64,000 nucleotides of DNA from JACJYC01 sp964558465 (GTDB taxonomy: Bacteria > Bacteroidota > Bacteroidia > Chitinophagales > Saprospiraceae). Within the stretch, counting starts at the first letter, position 1, and every line of letters begins with the position of its first letter. Shown here in pieces: positions 62,401-64,000 of this stretch. The stretch covers positions 35,739-99,738 of the forward strand of contig CAZLEF010000018.1 of assembly GCA_964558465.1 (NCBI GenBank). Reading direction: 5' to 3'. Below the pieces are notes generated by a model. The model searched no databases and was not told the DNA's origin. It saw only the letters and a list, made by a program, of their open reading frames with translations. Made by a program: the position numbers and the translations under genes.

Positions 62401-63712
62401 CCGATATGATATTGGCCAGGTCGGCGAATTTAGGGGGTGAAAGCCGGTAAAACCTGAGATCCTGGCCGTTGAGGCCGTTTGCGCCCAACGGGATAAAATT
62501 AAGGCCTCCGCCGCGGGTCCCGATCCATAATCCTTCCTGGCCGGGCGCGCTGCGGATGCAGGTGATCACATGGTCGGTTTGATCGCGTTCGTTCAGGCGG
62601 AGGCTGTGGAAGGGTTTGGCGTTGAGATTGAGTTTATTGACGCCCTTTTCAGTTCCGATCCAGAGGATGCCGGTCCGGTCCTGGTACAATGATTTGATGC
62701 CGTTGTTGTTGAGGCTGAACGGATTTTTGTTTTCAGAAATAAAATGGGTAAACCTGCCGGATGGGATATCCAGCAGGTTGAATCCGTCGTAAGTAGCGAC
62801 CCATACCTGGTTATTATCCCTGGGCAACACGGCGGGGACGAAGCTGTTGCTGAGGCTCGCCGGGTTGCCTGGATCGTGCACCCAGGTTTGCACTTTTAAC
62901 TCTGCCAGATTTTCGTTGGAATAGCTGACGAGTTTCACCCCTATACTGGTACCAACCCAAAAAGCATTGGGCGTATGAACGGCCGGCGTCAGGGTCCGGA
63001 TGAAGTTATGGGCCAGGTAATCATCGTGCGGAAGGCCCTTGGGCGAAAGGGAATGCCGGATAAAAAAGTCGGGGTTCCCGTTTTTACCGCGCACCAGCCG
63101 GTTGAGCCCGGTTTCGGTTCCCACCCAAAGCGAACCGTCCGGCATTTCCATTATAGAATAGACAAAACGATGGCTCAGGCTGCGGCTGTCCCTGGGGTCG
63201 TGGTCGTAACCGATGAAAGTCCGGGTAGACGGATCAAAGCGGTTAAGGCCTGCCTCCGTCCCGATCCAGAGGATGCCGCCGCGGTCTTCGAGAATGGCCC
63301 AAACGTTGTCGGAACTCAGGCTGTTCCTGTTCTCAGGGTCATGGGAAAACCGGATAAACCCCTCTTTTTCACGGTCATAGCGGTAAAAACCGGAGTAATT
63401 GGTCCCGATCCACAAGCGTTTATGGCGGTCTTCGTAGAGGGTGGTGATCTTGTTGCTTTTGAGGCTCAGGTTGTTGCCCGGTTCCTGTTTGTAGATCCTG
63501 GCGGTGTATCCGTCGTACCGAACCAGCCCGGTCCAGGTGGCCAGCCACAAAAAACCCTTGTGGTCCTGCAGGATATGGTTGATGCTGCCGCTGTTCAGGC
63601 CTGTTTCAGGCGGAAGTTGTTCGAACCGGTATTGCTGCGGCTGGCCAAAGCAGATGCCTGCCCAAAGGGAAAAAAGGATCAGTCGCCCGAAAGTATTCCG
63701 GTTGCGGTTCAT
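59471..63712 (-). CDS. Hybrid two-component system regulator (HTCS)
   Basis: 1413 aa one-protein sensor and regulator, probable controller of the mannan locus. Signal peptide or TM at residues 1-23. Periplasmic propeller blades to about 760 (GFLWLATWTGLVRYDG, KGVNKLNLNAKPFHSL), Y_Y_Y (about 770-835), TM about 845-860. HisKA H898 in FTNVSHELRTPLTLI, ATPase (VFNLLSNAFKFT, GIGLTLAKSIV). Receiver with D1217 in LIVADIAMPKMDG, switch Lys in YVTKPFNVRI. C-terminal AraC HTH (about 1310-1413, SRMHLYRKLKALSGHSPNQV). Related HTCSs bind oligosaccharides in the propeller. It is convergent with the esterase; word repeats lie immediately upstream. Confidence 0.94.
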   Translation of the reverse strand: MNRNRNTFGRLILFSLWAGICFGQPQQYRFEQLPPETGLNSGSINHILQDHKGFLWLATWTGLVRYDGYTARIYKQEPGNNLSLKSNKITTLYEDRHKRLWIGTNYSGFYRYDREKEGFIRFSHDPENRNSLSSDNVWAILEDRGGILWIGTEAGLNRFDPSTRTFIGYDHDPRDSRSLSHRFVYSIMEMPDGSLWVGTETGLNRLVRGKNGNPDFFIRHSLSPKGLPHDDYLAHNFIRTLTPAVHTPNAFWVGTSIGVKLVSYSNENLAELKVQTWVHDPGNPASLSNSFVPAVLPRDNNQVWVATYDGFNLLDIPSGRFTHFISENKNPFSLNNNGIKSLYQDRTGILWIGTEKGVNKLNLNAKPFHSLRLNERDQTDHVITCIRSAPGQEGLWIGTRGGGLNFIPLGANGLNGQDLRFYRLSPPKFADLANIISDLLVDKNGWLWVATQGAGILKTKISDIPAKSGPLRKTTQYIQNGNRPRLSDDYIMSIHESATGDIWLGYWDSGLGRYDPVRDTFFQYAETAGFEVDLKAFPVVHLMETRENNELFLWIGTRGGGVFKLRFDEKTNTLRPAHKYQYGAGESGISNNFINALFQDPKGKIWIGTENGLNALGPGGAPEFYFEKDGLANDAIQSILSDDGEEIWVSTLQGLTRIRPGQKEDKVKNFDVYDGLLDNYFDDKAAVSASNGYFVFGGINGLNYFHPRAIKKDTIPPAIVISDFKLFNQSAPVGAWNGRKAILNKSISETGYIELSHRDNVLSFEFTGLQFSEPQKIRYAYQLEGFIEDWVYTGAAQRIAHFTNLPYDDFVFRVKAANQDGVWSQPISVRLEIRPPFWLTNWALAGYGLLFLALLYGVRKITKLRAEFRHRLELERLEREKMEAVSKMKLQFFTNVSHELRTPLTLILSPLEQLIQERNEDTRLQKVFTRMHYNANRLLTMINQLLDIRKNEAGLLKMKVSQGNLVFFVKEIALTFKEMANQRNIRYHFTAAHPDVPLWFDPDQLEKVVFNLLSNAFKFTKDGGEVRVSVGLDPPGAHALIRVKDNGIGIPENEIGRVFDHFFQAENHAEGPRKGGSGIGLTLAKSIVEKHKGFIEVESREGQGACFSVYLPLGNDQFSEAEKNDKPADQEVFRFEKELEGVGPANDEDERNRSGAAPVNAGTSKNGPLILLVEDNPDIRAYLRENFESQYRIIEAADGMEGLELARAETPDLIVADIAMPKMDGLEMCSLIKSDMITSHIPVILLTARTSLVFQLDGLETGADDYVTKPFNVRILAARIHNLIESRKQLRQKFAGSFDFTPSGEKINSLDEQFLQRIKTEVENNLSDEHFSVDQLAGALCMSRMHLYRKLKALSGHSPNQVIRKIRLKKAAQLLTDGQYNVSEVTYMVGYNDLKSFREQFKREFGVSPSEYL

Positions 63713-64000
63713 TGTTAAGTTGGTCAGTAATCAGCAAAGTTAGTGATTTAGGTGGATTTATTGTTTGGGGTTCCTCGGTTCCTCCGCGCCTTCTGCGCGG
63801 CACGCACTTCCTCGATTCCTCAGTTCCTCAGTTCCTCGATTCCTCGATTCCTCGATTCCTCAGTTTGGGGTGGTTTGGGGTTGTTTGGGGTTCCTCGATT
63901 CCTCAGTTCCTCAGTTCCTCGATTCCTCAGTTTGGGGTGGTTTGAGGTTGTTTGGGGTTCCTCGATTCCTCAGTTCCTCAGTTCCTCGATTCCTCAGTTT
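63713..64000. repeat. TTCCTCRR arrays with a 67-bp higher-order unit and a hairpin core
   Basis: No gene. Contains a 17-nt core CCGCGCCTTCTGCGCGG (63784-63800) followed by CACGCAC, then seven TTCCTCGA/TTCCTCAG units. A 67-bp higher-order unit follows: three TTTGGGGTKG-type 10-mers plus TTCCTC units, beginning at 63864 and 63931, with a third copy starting at 63998. The array runs off the window end. Confidence 0.9.

Noticed and set aside
59471..63712. A SusC/SusD pair near the HTCS
   Set aside because: No TonB-dependent receptor or SusD-like lipoprotein is found in the window.
63712..63945. 77-aa open frame at the right end
   Set aside because: It translates TTCCTC repeats (FLDSSIPRFL-type) and is not a gene.

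Overview
The window is a 64 kb stretch of a Bacteroidota chromosome, probably a Saprospiria- or Chitinophagia-like lineage; the phylum is well supported and the class is only an inference. Evidence: the type IX secretion sortase and shuttle pair porU-porV, a T9SS-type C-terminal sorting domain on a secreted glycosidase, a one-protein hybrid two-component regulator (HTCS), a LytS/LytTR pair whose sensor carries a beta-propeller, an OmpA lipoprotein with the KKKYDEL motif, DUF6029 and Omp28-type envelope proteins, and several TAnnTTTG -7 promoter elements. I saw no rRNA, tRNA, CRISPR array, transposase or phage gene.

Layout. 35-3934: propeller sensor kinase and LytTR regulator. 3942-5939: a GT4 glycosyltransferase and a DUF697/SHOCT protein. 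6175-15639: porU, porV, lpxK, a PlsC-like acyltransferase, a GT2 glycosyltransferase and an ECF sigma factor, an envelope and secretion block read in one direction. 16081-23817 (minus): a heavy-metal efflux locus with an OmpR-family regulator, its kinase, an RND pump fused to a TolC-like protein, and a membrane-fusion lipoprotein. Two promoters in it share CTTAA repeats in 11-bp phase, which suggests one autoregulated regulon. 23885-29924 (minus): DUF3999, DUF2339, an MFS transporter and a subclass B1 metallo-beta-lactamase. 30268-33870: an unrecognised pair of genes followed by a DUF4407 membrane protein. 33906-46024: mixed housekeeping and envelope genes (MFS, carboxylesterase, DinB-like, Omp28-like, DUF6029, TlpA-like, alpha/beta hydrolase, OmpA, polyprenyl diphosphate synthase, metallophosphoesterase). 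46276-49686: glyA, a SWIM zinc-finger protein and a Uma2 nuclease-fold protein. 49695-63712: a beta-mannan utilisation locus with AGE-family epimerase, GH130 phosphorylase, sodium:solute symporter, GH26 mannanase, a GH5-like secreted enzyme with DUF5060 and T9SS tag, a secreted esterase and an HTCS regulator, but no SusC/SusD pair.

The most unusual property is not a gene. Most intergenic gaps are filled with short tandem words (GTTGATTT, CTCTCACCCT, CGCATCCT, TTCCTCRR, GTAAGCCGTCCACC and others). Many of these fold into word-based hairpins, and several carry a GC-rich inverted repeat that is always 17 nt long, of the form CCACGCC-N3-GGCGTGG. The words run into the stop codons of at least five genes, and in three places they lie in frame inside coding sequences, one of them splitting a signal peptide. 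A separate, perfect 28-bp inverted repeat with a 3-nt loop spans the stop/start overlap of the acyltransferase and GT2 genes. Together these look like an invasive, REP- or STRR-like repeat population that rewrites gene ends.
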